Below, in pieces: positions 16,567-24,375 of a DNA stretch of 64,000 nucleotides. Both the position numbers and the translations under genes were made by a program. Every line of letters starts with the position of its first letter. The stretch's first letter is position 1. The notes below the pieces were generated by a model. That model made no database searches and was not told where the DNA came from. It saw only the letters and a program-made list of their open reading frames with translations. The stretch is from Ruminococcus sp. (GTDB lineage: Bacteria > Bacillota > Clostridia > Oscillospirales > Ruminococcaceae), in contig JAFSBM010000041.1 in assembly GCA_017437285.1 (NCBI GenBank), positions 108,186 to 172,185 on the forward strand. Reading direction: 5' to 3'.

Positions 16567-17847
16567 ATGAAAAACGTACTTGTAATTGGCGGCGGCGGTC
16601 GTGAACACGCAATTATTATGAAGCTTGCAGAAAGCAAGCAGGTAGACAAGATTTACTGTACCCCAGGCAATGGCGGTATATCTAAATATGCAGAGTGCTT
16701 CAACGTAGGTGCAACCGATATTGAGGGCGTAGTTGCTCTTGCTAAGGAGCTTAAACCCGATATGGTAGTAGTTGCTCCTGATGACCCACTTGTTCTCGGA
16801 ATGGTTGACGCATTGCAGGCTGAGGGCTTTATGACATTCGGTCCAAAGGCAAATGCTGCTATTATCGAGGGTTCAAAGGTATTCTCAAAGGAGCTTATGA
16901 AGAAGTACAATATCCCCACAGCTTTCTATGAGGTATTCACAGAGTCCGACAAGGCTATTGCATATCTCAAAGAGCAGAACAGCTACCCCGCAGTAATCAA
17001 GGCTGACGGACTTGCTCTCGGAAAGGGCGTTATTATCGCTCAGAACGAGGAAGAAGCTGTACAGGCTGTTCACGATATGATTGACGATTTGAAATTCGGC
17101 AAGAGTTCCGCAAGAATTGTTATTGAAGAATATCTCACAGGTCCAGAGGTTTCAGTTCTCTCATTCACAGACGGCAAGACAATGATTCCTATGATTTCTT
17201 CAATGGACCACAAGCGTGCATTGGACGGCGATAAGGGACTGAACACAGGCGGTATGGGTACAATTTCTCCCAATCCCTGCTATACAGAGGAACTTGCAAA
17301 GGAGTGCATGGAGAAGATTTTCATTCCCACAATGAACGCTATGAACTCCGAGGGACGCACATTCGAGGGCTGTCTTTACTTCGGACTTATGATTACTCCA
17401 AAGGGACCAAAGGTAATCGAGTACAACTGCCGATTCGGTGACCCTGAAACACAGGTTGTTCTTCCTATGCTTGACGCTGACCTCTATGAAATTTTCGAGG
17501 CTATTTACAATCACGAACTTGACAAGGTTGACGTAAAGTGGCACAATGGTGCTTGTGCTTGTGTAGTTATGGCAAGCGGCGGCTATCCCGAAAGCTACCC
17601 CAAGGGCATTGTAATGAACGGCTTTGACGATATGGGACAGGTTGAAAACTGCTTTGTATATCACGCCGGAACTAAGCTTTCCGACAATGGCGAATTCCTC
17701 ACCAACGGCGGCAGAGTTATCGGTGTAACTGCAAAGGGCAATGACCTCCGTGAGGCTCTTGACATTGCCTACAAGGGCGTTGAGGGTATCAGCTTCGAGG
17801 GTGCTCATTACCGCAAGGACATTGGTCATAAGGCTCTCAACAGCTAA
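16567..17847 (+). CDS. purD: PurD, phosphoribosylamine-glycine ligase
   Basis: 426 residues, full-length ATP-grasp enzyme making GAR. GGGGREHAI opens the N-terminal Rossmann part. VIKADGLALGKGVIIA is the ATP-grasp loop, and EYNCRFGDPETQ near 288-299 carries the metal-binding acidic residues. AGGAGG lies about 10 bases upstream of the ATG. It is the last recognised purine gene in the run. Confidence 0.97.
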   Translation: MKNVLVIGGGGREHAIIMKLAESKQVDKIYCTPGNGGISKYAECFNVGATDIEGVVALAKELKPDMVVVAPDDPLVLGMVDALQAEGFMTFGPKANAAIIEGSKVFSKELMKKYNIPTAFYEVFTESDKAIAYLKEQNSYPAVIKADGLALGKGVIIAQNEEEAVQAVHDMIDDLKFGKSSARIVIEEYLTGPEVSVLSFTDGKTMIPMISSMDHKRALDGDKGLNTGGMGTISPNPCYTEELAKECMEKIFIPTMNAMNSEGRTFEGCLYFGLMITPKGPKVIEYNCRFGDPETQVVLPMLDADLYEIFEAIYNHELDKVDVKWHNGACACVVMASGGYPESYPKGIVMNGFDDMGQVENCFVYHAGTKLSDNGEFLTNGGRVIGVTAKGNDLREALDIAYKGVEGISFEGAHYRKDIGHKALNS

Positions 17848-17856
17848 GGAGGGCTT

Positions 17857-18603
17857 ATGCAGCAGGAAAAACTGACTAAGGGCATATTTTTCGGACTTAT
17901 AGGTAATCTGCTTTTTATTGCCTTTGGTCTGATATGTCTGTTGTACTATAAAACATATAACTATACAAGTTTTCATTCAAGATTTCTGGAGGTAGCGGCA
18001 TATAGTGCGGAGTTTATGGGATTTGGCTTATTGCTTTATTCCGACTGGCTTTTTGTAAAGAGCATACGTTTCAGAAGATTGCTGAAAGTGAGTTTCACAA
18101 TATATATATTCCTTGAAGCGATAATGATGATTCTGGAAATCAATGCGTACAAAATAGAAGCCTATGAGCCGTATTCGCTGCCTCTTGCAATGGCTCATGC
18201 CGTTGTATCGGGACTTGTGGCATTTTCATTTTTGCAGCTTGACCCCGAAAATGTAAGGTGGGAATTTTCTATAGGTTTGTGTTTTACAATGATTGTAGCA
18301 GGAATGTTGGGAAATATTCTTGGTGTAAGAGTTTATTTCAGTATTATCACAAATGCTGTAGGATTTGCTATTCTTTTTGCAATGATGAAATTTTTCCGTG
18401 ACCGTGACCAGATTGAAATTGACTGTTATGGTGACAAAGCAAATGAAATGCAGTTCACGGGAAGTACGCTTTTCAACGAGGCTGATGACAAGGTATTCAC
18501 ACAGGAGGACCTTGAAAGAGCGAGAGCAGAGCAGGCAGCGGAAGATGCAGAACTGCTTGCCGAGTATGAAAAGCTGAAAGCGAAAGGCAAGATTAAGGAT
18601 TGA
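17857..18603 (+). CDS. Multi-pass membrane protein of unknown function
   Basis: 248 residues with about six or seven membrane helices in the first 190 residues and a charged C-terminal tail rich in Ala, Glu and Lys (about 205-248) that should form a coiled or helical cytoplasmic segment. I recognise no family. Its AAGGAGG site overlaps the purD stop region and the gap is 9 bases, so it is probably co-transcribed with purD. Confidence 0.7.
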   Translation: MQQEKLTKGIFFGLIGNLLFIAFGLICLLYYKTYNYTSFHSRFLEVAAYSAEFMGFGLLLYSDWLFVKSIRFRRLLKVSFTIYIFLEAIMMILEINAYKIEAYEPYSLPLAMAHAVVSGLVAFSFLQLDPENVRWEFSIGLCFTMIVAGMLGNILGVRVYFSIITNAVGFAILFAMMKFFRDRDQIEIDCYGDKANEMQFTGSTLFNEADDKVFTQEDLERARAEQAAEDAELLAEYEKLKAKGKIKD

Positions 18604-18615
18604 TTAAAAAGTTCT

Positions 18616-18703
18616 TTAGCCGTTAGCTGTTAGCCGTTAGCCGTTAGCTGTTAGCCGTTAGCCATTAGCTGTTAGCCGTTAGCTGTTAGCCGTTAGCTGT
18701 TAG
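18616..18703. repeat. Heptamer array of the TTAGCCG/TTAGCTG type
   Basis: About twelve tandem 7-base units alternating mainly TTAGCCG and TTAGCTG, with one TTAGCCA. Related arrays lie at 53410-53482, 56811-57126 and 61689-61790, always between genes. Confidence 0.9.
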
Positions 18704-18719
18704 TATTAATACAAAAATA

Positions 18720-18748
18720 AAGCCCCCGAATGTGAAAATCGGGGGCTT
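18720..18748. terminator. Bidirectional terminator between convergent genes
   Basis: AAGCCCCCGA (18720-18729) pairs with TCGGGGGCTT (18739-18748). On the minus strand it is followed by a T-rich stretch; on the plus strand by AAATTATTTT. It lies between the converging genes ending at 18603 and 18780. Confidence 0.85.
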
Positions 18749-18779
18749 AAATTATTTTAATAAAGGAAAACAATAAAAA

Positions 18780-19286
18780 TCAGAAACTGCAATTAGATTT
18801 AGCGTCAATGCTCCACCAATGACAATTAGCTCTGTTTGTATTGGCTTTTTTGTAAGACCAAGGATTTTTTCTTTTAATGCGTATTCTATAAGTTGAATAA
18901 CCATAATTAAGTTTAAATGTACTCGAACCTGTTATATCTTTAGTTGCACTAAAAGTTCTATCTTGTGGTGTTGTTATTTCTACAGTAAATTTACCACTTT
19001 TAATTTTTCCGTTAGCATTAAAAGCACAAACTTTGATTTTAGGAGTTCTGGTTTTGAGTTTGCCTCGACTCCAATACTGTGAAGCGTACACATATGTATA
19101 TCCGCTCCAATAATCGCCGTTAAATCCACCAGTAGTAACAGCACAAGCAGCATCTGCGTCTATCATCTGAACGATAGCAGGTTTTGAATCGTAAGCGTCA
19201 GGACTAACCGCACTGGGTAATGAAGCACCTGCTGCAATAGACAGAACTGCAAGAGAAGTACATAATGCCTTTTTCAGAATTTTCAT
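18780..19286 (-). CDS. Secreted small protein under operator control
   Basis: 168 residues with a clear signal peptide (about 1-25). The mature part is rich in Tyr, Trp, Ser, Thr and Lys, with several beta-strand-like segments and four or five Cys, and a WSGYTYVYASQYWS aromatic stretch near 60. I do not recognise a family; a secreted beta-sandwich protein or an antibacterial peptide precursor are both guesses. AGGAGG lies 9 bases before the ATG. The promoter at 19350-19378 is framed by two matching palindromes, and a divergent XRE regulator gene follows at 19453, so tight repression is likely. Confidence 0.75.
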   Translation of the reverse strand: MKILKKALCTSLAVLSIAAGASLPSAVSPDAYDSKPAIVQMIDADAACAVTTGGFNGDYWSGYTYVYASQYWSRGKLKTRTPKIKVCAFNANGKIKSGKFTVEITTPQDRTFSATKDITGSSTFKLNYGYSTYRIRIKRKNPWSYKKANTNRANCHWWSIDAKSNCSF

Positions 19287-19327
19287 AGAAATTCCCTCCT
19301 AAATTTTATATTACGACTAACCAATTA

Positions 19328-19392
19328 TTAACGGTTTATCGTTAATATTATAATACCATAAATTTAGGTAAAAGTCAACGGTTTACCGACAA
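19328..19392. promoter_or_regulatory. Paired palindromic operators around the secreted-protein promoter
   Basis: TTAACG-GTTTAT-CGTTAA (19328-19345) is an inverted repeat with 6-base arms. TCAACG-GTTTAC-CGACAA (19375-19392) is a close copy with centre CGGTTTACCG, 47 bases away. The first covers the predicted transcription start and the second overlaps the -35 box. The neighbouring XRE protein is the obvious binder, by inference. Confidence 0.65.
19350..19378 (-). promoter_or_regulatory. Sigma-A promoter of the secreted-protein gene
   Basis: On the minus strand TTGACT (19378-19373) and TATTAT (19355-19350) are 17 bases apart, with the start expected near 19343. Confidence 0.75.
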
Positions 19393-19452
19393 ATATTCTG
19401 CACAAAAAATGTTATCATTATTTATGTAATATTAACATACTGGAGGGATACG

Positions 19453-19695
19453 ATGTCCATTTCTAACGCAGTTGCTGACAGAATCCTTGAACTTTGTGCA
19501 GAAAGAAAAATAACGGTAAATAAACTATCAACCATATCAGGAATTACACAGTCAACAGTAAACGATATAGTCAACCGTAAGGCAAAAAATATCGGCATTG
19601 TAACAATAAAAAAGCTATGTGACGGATTTGATATAACAATAACAGAATTTTTTGACACAGAAAAATTCCGTAATCTTGAACAAGAAATGTATTAA
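19453..19695 (+). CDS. XRE-family transcriptional regulator
   Basis: 80 residues consisting of one helix-turn-helix domain of the Cro/CI type (about 8-62): a first helix with ILELCAERKIT, then the HTH pair LSTISGITQSTVNDIVNRK. There is no ligand domain. The start follows GGAGGG by 6 bases. It is divergent from the secreted-protein gene, with two palindromes between them, so it probably represses that gene and may respond to a partner not seen here. Confidence 0.85.
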   Translation: MSISNAVADRILELCAERKITVNKLSTISGITQSTVNDIVNRKAKNIGIVTIKKLCDGFDITITEFFDTEKFRNLEQEMY

Positions 19696-19747
19696 CTTCA
19701 ATAGCTCAATGCGAACTCTGTTTCACATAAGCTAACACCTCCGAACA

Positions 19748-19779
19748 AGCAAATCCGCCATTTGCTCAGCTGTTTTTTT
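19748..19779 (+). terminator. Probable terminator of the XRE gene
   Basis: AGCAAAT (19748-19754) pairs with ATTTGCT (19760-19766) around a CCGCC loop, with T7 at 19773-19779 six bases later. The stem is AT-rich, so strength is uncertain. Confidence 0.5.
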
Positions 19780-19829
19780 GTGCATAGTGACGGATTGTTG
19801 CGAAAATGAATAAATCGGCAGAAAATCTA

Positions 19830-19858
19830 TTGTAAAATTCATCTGATTATGATATAAT
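19830..19858 (+). promoter_or_regulatory. Promoter of the Asp23-FakA operon
   Basis: TTGTAA (19830-19835), 17-base spacer, then TATAAT (19853-19858) with a TGA extension just before it. Confidence 0.75.
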
Positions 19859-19906
19859 ATAATGGAATGGCAGTATATCTGCCAAAAACGAAAAGGGGTG
19901 TGCCTA

Positions 19907-20263
19907 ATGGTCAGCATTGAAAACCATATCGGAAAAATTTCAGTTTCAGAAAGCTATATTACGGAGCTTGTCCGCCATACGGTCTGCGATTGCTTCGGTG
20001 TTGCCGATGTATGCAACATCAGCACTTTCCGTTCTGCCGTGTCAGCGATTACAGGCGGAAGAATTTTCAAGCCTAAGGGAGTAGCTGTCCGTATTGACAA
20101 AGACGGCGGTCTTTCCATTGACCTGCACATAAAAGTTACTTACGGCACAAATATTGCCGCTGCTGTAAACAGCATTACCCACAAGGTTGCATTTACCATT
20201 GAGGAAGCAACTGATATGCAGGTAAACGCTGTAAATGTCTATGTTGACGATATGAATTCATAA
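19907..20263 (+). CDS. Asp23/Gls24 family protein (YloU-like)
   Basis: 118 residues of the Asp23/Gls24 family: GKISVSESYITELV near the N-terminus and the central IDLHIKVTYGTNI strand are typical. These proteins act in envelope stress or membrane association; in Bacillus yloU stands beside yloV, as here. I chose the ATG at 19907 after AAAGGGG; a longer in-frame start at 19862 lies on the promoter and is unlikely. Confidence 0.88.
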   Translation: MVSIENHIGKISVSESYITELVRHTVCDCFGVADVCNISTFRSAVSAITGGRIFKPKGVAVRIDKDGGLSIDLHIKVTYGTNIAAAVNSITHKVAFTIEEATDMQVNAVNVYVDDMNS

Positions 20264-20322
20264 TCAATCGGTGCCGCTGATTTTTCGGCGGTACTGTCTA
20301 TTTTATTTTAGGAGGTTTTACT

Positions 20323-21972
20323 TTGATAAACGGTGCTTTATTCAGAGACGCTGTTATTTCCGCCGCTATTACTTTAACCAACAGAAAACGTGAGGTTGAT
20401 GAGCTTAACGTATACCCTGTTCCCGATGGCGATACAGGTACAAATATGTCAATGACTATCGGAAAGGCTGTGGACGAGCTTAAAAGACTGCCCGATAATA
20501 CGCCTATTTCCGAGGTTGCATCAATAACTGCATCTGCACTTTTAAGAGGTGCAAGAGGAAATTCGGGAGTTATTCTCTCTCTGCTTTTCCGTGGAATGTC
20601 AAAAGGCCTTGCAGGTCTTACAGAGGCTGGCTGCGAGGATTTCGCAAATTCCCTTGAAATGGGTGTAAAAGCCGCATATAAGGCTGTTATGAAGCCTGTT
20701 GAGGGTACAATTCTCACCGTTTCACGTCTTGCAGCTGAAAAGGCTAAGGAGTCCGCTATTTCCACAAGCAGCGATACTCTTTTCTGGAAAGATGTATGCG
20801 ACGAGGCTGAGGCTGTACTTGCACAGACTACAGAAATGCTCCCACAGCTTAAAAAGGCAGGAGTAGTTGACGCAGGCGGTATGGGATTCCTCATTATAAT
20901 CCGTGCTATGAGCGATATTTTCAATGGAGGCACAATTGCTGAGCTGCTTGAAAAGGCTGAACGCTCTGATGATTCATTCCGTACAGCAGTAAGCGAGTAT
21001 GACGATGATATTACATACACATACTGCACAGAGTTTATGCTCCGCAAAAATCCTGATTGTCCCGATGTATTTATGCTCCGTGCATATCTTGAAACTATCG
21101 GTGACTGTGTAGTTGTTGTTGATGATGAGAAGATAATCAAGGTACACGTTCATACTGACAATCCCGGAAAGGCTTTGCAGAAAGGTCTTGAATTCGGTGT
21201 ATTTATGAATGACCCACGTCCTAAGATTGAGAATATGCGTATTCAGCACGAGGAGAAAATCAAGGAGGCACAGGAGGCAGAGGCGACAGGACTTGCACCT
21301 GCTGAGCCTGAAAAGGATTTCGGATTTGTGGCAGTTGCCGCAGGTCACGGACTTTCCGCACTCTTTGAGGATTTAGGTGTAGATGTGGTTGTAAAGGGCG
21401 GTCAGACAATGAACCCCTCCACAGATGATTTACTCCGTGCAATTCTCGCAACTCCTGCAAGAACTGTATTCGTACTTCCAAATAATAAGAATATAATTAT
21501 GGCGGCAGAGCAGGCTGTAAAGCTTACTGACCGCACAGTATGCGTTCTCCAGACACGTACAATTCCACAGGGAATTGCAGCTATGATGGCATTTGACGAA
21601 AGTGCTGATTTGTCTGAAAACCGCATAAATATGACAAAGGCATTTGAGAAAATCTCAACAGGTCTTATCACATTTGCCGCACGTGATTCCGAATTTGAGG
21701 GACACGCAATCAAGGAGGGCGAAATTCTTGCTCTTGATAACGGCAAGCTTTCATTTACAGAAAAGGACATCAACAAGGCTGCATATAAGCTTACAAAGAA
21801 GCTGGCTAAAAGCGGTGCAAGCTATGTAACTGTAATTTACGGTTCTGATGTTACTGAGGAAAGTGCTGAGGCACTCCAGCAGCAGCTCCAGTCCAAGCTT
21901 TCCGATAAGATTGAAGTTATGCTTGTAAACGGCGGTCAGCCTGTTTACTACTACATTCTTTCCGTAGAATAA
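20323..21972 (+). CDS. FakA/YloV-like fatty acid kinase, DAK2 domain
   Basis: 549 residues. The N-terminal DhaL/DAK2 domain (about 1-200) has NVYPVPDGDTGTNM with the metal-binding Asp residues and GARGNSGVI. A middle domain and a C-terminal DegV/DAK1-like part follow. FakA phosphorylates fatty acids delivered by FakB, and FakB is not in this window. The start is TTG, 7 bases after AGGAGG. It follows the Asp23 gene by 60 bases and is probably in the same operon. Confidence 0.92.
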   Translation: MINGALFRDAVISAAITLTNRKREVDELNVYPVPDGDTGTNMSMTIGKAVDELKRLPDNTPISEVASITASALLRGARGNSGVILSLLFRGMSKGLAGLTEAGCEDFANSLEMGVKAAYKAVMKPVEGTILTVSRLAAEKAKESAISTSSDTLFWKDVCDEAEAVLAQTTEMLPQLKKAGVVDAGGMGFLIIIRAMSDIFNGGTIAELLEKAERSDDSFRTAVSEYDDDITYTYCTEFMLRKNPDCPDVFMLRAYLETIGDCVVVVDDEKIIKVHVHTDNPGKALQKGLEFGVFMNDPRPKIENMRIQHEEKIKEAQEAEATGLAPAEPEKDFGFVAVAAGHGLSALFEDLGVDVVVKGGQTMNPSTDDLLRAILATPARTVFVLPNNKNIIMAAEQAVKLTDRTVCVLQTRTIPQGIAAMMAFDESADLSENRINMTKAFEKISTGLITFAARDSEFEGHAIKEGEILALDNGKLSFTEKDINKAAYKLTKKLAKSGASYVTVIYGSDVTEESAEALQQQLQSKLSDKIEVMLVNGGQPVYYYILSVE

Positions 21973-21982
21973 TCCATTGTTC

Positions 21983-22019
21983 AAAAATCCGCACATAGAA
22001 TAGCTTTGTGCGGATTTTT
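21983..22019 (+). terminator. Terminator after fakA
   Basis: AAAAATCCGCACA (21983-21995) pairs with TGTGCGGATTTTT (22007-22019). Its right arm is copied, more or less eroded, in front of the next two lipoprotein genes. Confidence 0.85.
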
Positions 22020-22031
22020 AAGAGGTGAATT

Positions 22032-22859
22032 ATGAAAAAAGTTTTAGCATTTTTAACAGCACTTACAGCCCTTTTCTGTACAGCCTGCGGACACGATAAT
22101 TATACAACTGATTATGGTAATTCCGTTGAGGAAACTCAGACTGTAACCGAGATAGAAACAGAACCTGTAAGTGAACTTGTGGAGGGGGATATTATCGAAA
22201 TCGACGGCAAAAAGCATAAAGTTGTGGATTTTGATGATGAAATTGATGCTATGTATAACACCATGGGAAGCTATCTTGATTTGAAAGAAAGTAAAATTCC
22301 CGAAAAGCTGAAAAATATCCCCGAAAACTGGGAAACTGTCACAAGATACGGCATATCTCTGAAAGTTCCCACCGGTTTCACCGAAACTGAAATGGACGGC
22401 AATCCTATGCTTAATGTCTGCACCGAGGACGGCACCGAAGTGGAAATAGCCTTTTCTCTTGTTGAAGAAACGGAAGAAACTTTACAATCTCCCGAAGAAA
22501 TTGAAAAAATAACAGAGGCTTTTGCCTCTATCGGCGTTGAATGTGACGGAACAAGAGAAAGCATATATCGTGCTGTGCTGTCAATTTCCCGTGAGGATGC
22601 AGACAATGCTCCCGAAGAATATCGTGAAAAGCTTTACATGACAGGTGCTTACCTTATGTTCAAAGACGGTGCTTTTATCATTGAAAGAGATAATGCTGAT
22701 ATTTTCATTTTCCATGTACCAACTAAAATAGCAAACGATGGAAAGCATATCTTTATGGGGGAAATCACAAAGAATGGCGAAACGGTTAGTACTTATGCAG
22801 TTGTGTCCGAGGATATGGATACAGCTTTGCAGATTGCTGCTACTGTTAAAACAGAATAA
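22032..22859 (+). CDS. Lipoprotein with the shared signal sequence and a different mature domain
   Basis: 275 residues. The signal peptide ends in a lipobox (LFCTAC near 14-19) and is almost identical at DNA level to those at 22913 and 24376, but the mature part is unrelated to them. The mature chain has an acidic linker, then an alpha/beta domain from about 95 onwards with ENWETVTRYGISLKVPTGF. I do not recognise the family. GAGGTG lies 7 bases before the ATG. A likely role is as an envelope-anchored binding or sensor protein, by inference. Confidence 0.78.
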   Translation: MKKVLAFLTALTALFCTACGHDNYTTDYGNSVEETQTVTEIETEPVSELVEGDIIEIDGKKHKVVDFDDEIDAMYNTMGSYLDLKESKIPEKLKNIPENWETVTRYGISLKVPTGFTETEMDGNPMLNVCTEDGTEVEIAFSLVEETEETLQSPEEIEKITEAFASIGVECDGTRESIYRAVLSISREDADNAPEEYREKLYMTGAYLMFKDGAFIIERDNADIFIFHVPTKIANDGKHIFMGEITKNGETVSTYAVVSEDMDTALQIAATVKTE

Positions 22860-22912
22860 TTCCACCGTACAAAGTGCATTGCGGATTTGTGCGGATTTTT
22901 AGGAGGTAAATT

Positions 22913-24331
22913 ATGAAAAAAGTTTTAGCATTTTTAACAGCACTTACAGCCCTTTTCTGTACAGCCTGTGATAACAAACAGGACAGCATAAGCGAAAATC
23001 CGCCTGCGGAGGATATTACAGCTACAACGTCAGCGGCGGATATTTCCGAAAATATGGAAAATCCCGAAGTTTCAGACGGAAATACCGTAAATTCACAGCC
23101 TGATACAGAATTAAAGCATTATACAATTAATGATTTCAAAGAAATCGAAGTAAAACTCAATGCACAGAAAATAGCTCCCCCTGTTGAGTTTAAGGAATAT
23201 GATTTGTCGGGAATTGAATTTGAGGCGAAAAAATCTCCCTGTACACTTCCCGAAAATGTAAAAATTGAAAATATATGTCCCGATGCAGAAATTAATGCAA
23301 ATAGCTTTAATACGGAATTTGATGAATACTGTCAGCAATTTTTGAAAAATTATGCACCTATTATTGAATCAGAGAACAAGCCGAAGATTCGCTTTACAGC
23401 TTTTGACGGCGAAAATCTCTATTATTTAGGCGATTACGACATTGCCTGTCCCAAGGTAAGCCACAACTTTGAAATATTCAGATATAACCCCGAAACAGGA
23501 GAAAATGACAGTATTTATGAATATTCCGACGGCACAGAGGGCGTGGCAATTGCGGATATGGTTTATAATAACGGACTTTTTCTTTTTACATTGGAATCGG
23601 ACGGTTTAAAAACTCAAAAGTTTGACGATAAAACAGGGGAGTTTGTACAGGCAGCTGATTCATTTGCAGGTCAAGTCAGCGTAGGTTCAATAAACGACCC
23701 GATTTTTACATCAAGCTATAAGAAGTATATCGACCTTAATATGAAACTCAGCGACACCAATGATTATGAGATTGAACTGGTAAGGGAAAACGGCAAAATA
23801 ACGGCAAAATCTGACAGCTATACTCTCGAAACGGGTATTCCCCTCTGCAAAAAAATATTGTCAGATGAAAACCGATTGATTCTTTTGCAGTCTGATAATT
23901 ATTACTCTGTTCTGCACACTTTTGATTTTGAGAAAATGGAAAAATACACGACAGATTTGAGTTCGCCAATGGATAATGTTAACGCATACCCGATTGGCAA
24001 AAATGTGCTTATATACTATGACTATAAACAACGGTATATGTACTTTATTCCTGAACTGGGAGCAGGTTTTAATCTGTATGAGGAAAATTCCCCGACAGAG
24101 CCTTTAACATCTTCAACGCTGTATGTTGATAACCATTTTTGTGTTGACCAATCGCTGCTTGGAATATCTGACAATAAACTTGCTGTATTGAACTTTGAAA
24201 CGCTTAATCCCGATATTTATCTTTTTTGGAATTCATTTTTTGATGGTATGCCATATGAGAAGGTTGCAAGCGAGTATGCAGAAAGCAATACAAACCCGCT
24301 GAAAAAGCTTTATATTTTTGAAACAAACTGA
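22913..24331 (+). CDS. Large lipoprotein, member 1 of a four-gene paralogue family
   Basis: 472 residues: signal peptide with lipobox (FCTAC near 15-19), an acidic Ser/Thr linker to about 65, then a long beta-rich domain. The domain shares with three other genes here (24376, 46448, 48163) the segments APPVEFKEYDLSGI, FDGENLYYLGDYD, SHNFEIFRYNPETGEND, LHTFDFEKMEKYTTDL and YFIPELGAGF, and ends in LYIFETN. The spacing suggests a beta-propeller fold, not proven. AGGAGG precedes the start. The leader DNA copies that of the gene before it. Function unknown; probably a surface sensor or polymer-binding protein. Confidence 0.78.
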   Translation: MKKVLAFLTALTALFCTACDNKQDSISENPPAEDITATTSAADISENMENPEVSDGNTVNSQPDTELKHYTINDFKEIEVKLNAQKIAPPVEFKEYDLSGIEFEAKKSPCTLPENVKIENICPDAEINANSFNTEFDEYCQQFLKNYAPIIESENKPKIRFTAFDGENLYYLGDYDIACPKVSHNFEIFRYNPETGENDSIYEYSDGTEGVAIADMVYNNGLFLFTLESDGLKTQKFDDKTGEFVQAADSFAGQVSVGSINDPIFTSSYKKYIDLNMKLSDTNDYEIELVRENGKITAKSDSYTLETGIPLCKKILSDENRLILLQSDNYYSVLHTFDFEKMEKYTTDLSSPMDNVNAYPIGKNVLIYYDYKQRYMYFIPELGAGFNLYEENSPTEPLTSSTLYVDNHFCVDQSLLGISDNKLAVLNFETLNPDIYLFWNSFFDGMPYEKVASEYAESNTNPLKKLYIFETN

Positions 24332-24375
24332 CAATCACCGTACAAAGTGCATTTCGGATTTTTAGGAGGTAAATT

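Noticed and set aside
17200-17976. Minus-strand open frame of 258 codons opposite purD
   Set aside because: purD is unmistakable on the plus strand; the antisense frame runs across the purD end into the next gene.
20298-21140. Minus-strand open frame of 280 codons opposite fakA
   Set aside because: Composition is Ser-rich as expected for the complement of this gene, with no ribosome site or recognised domain.
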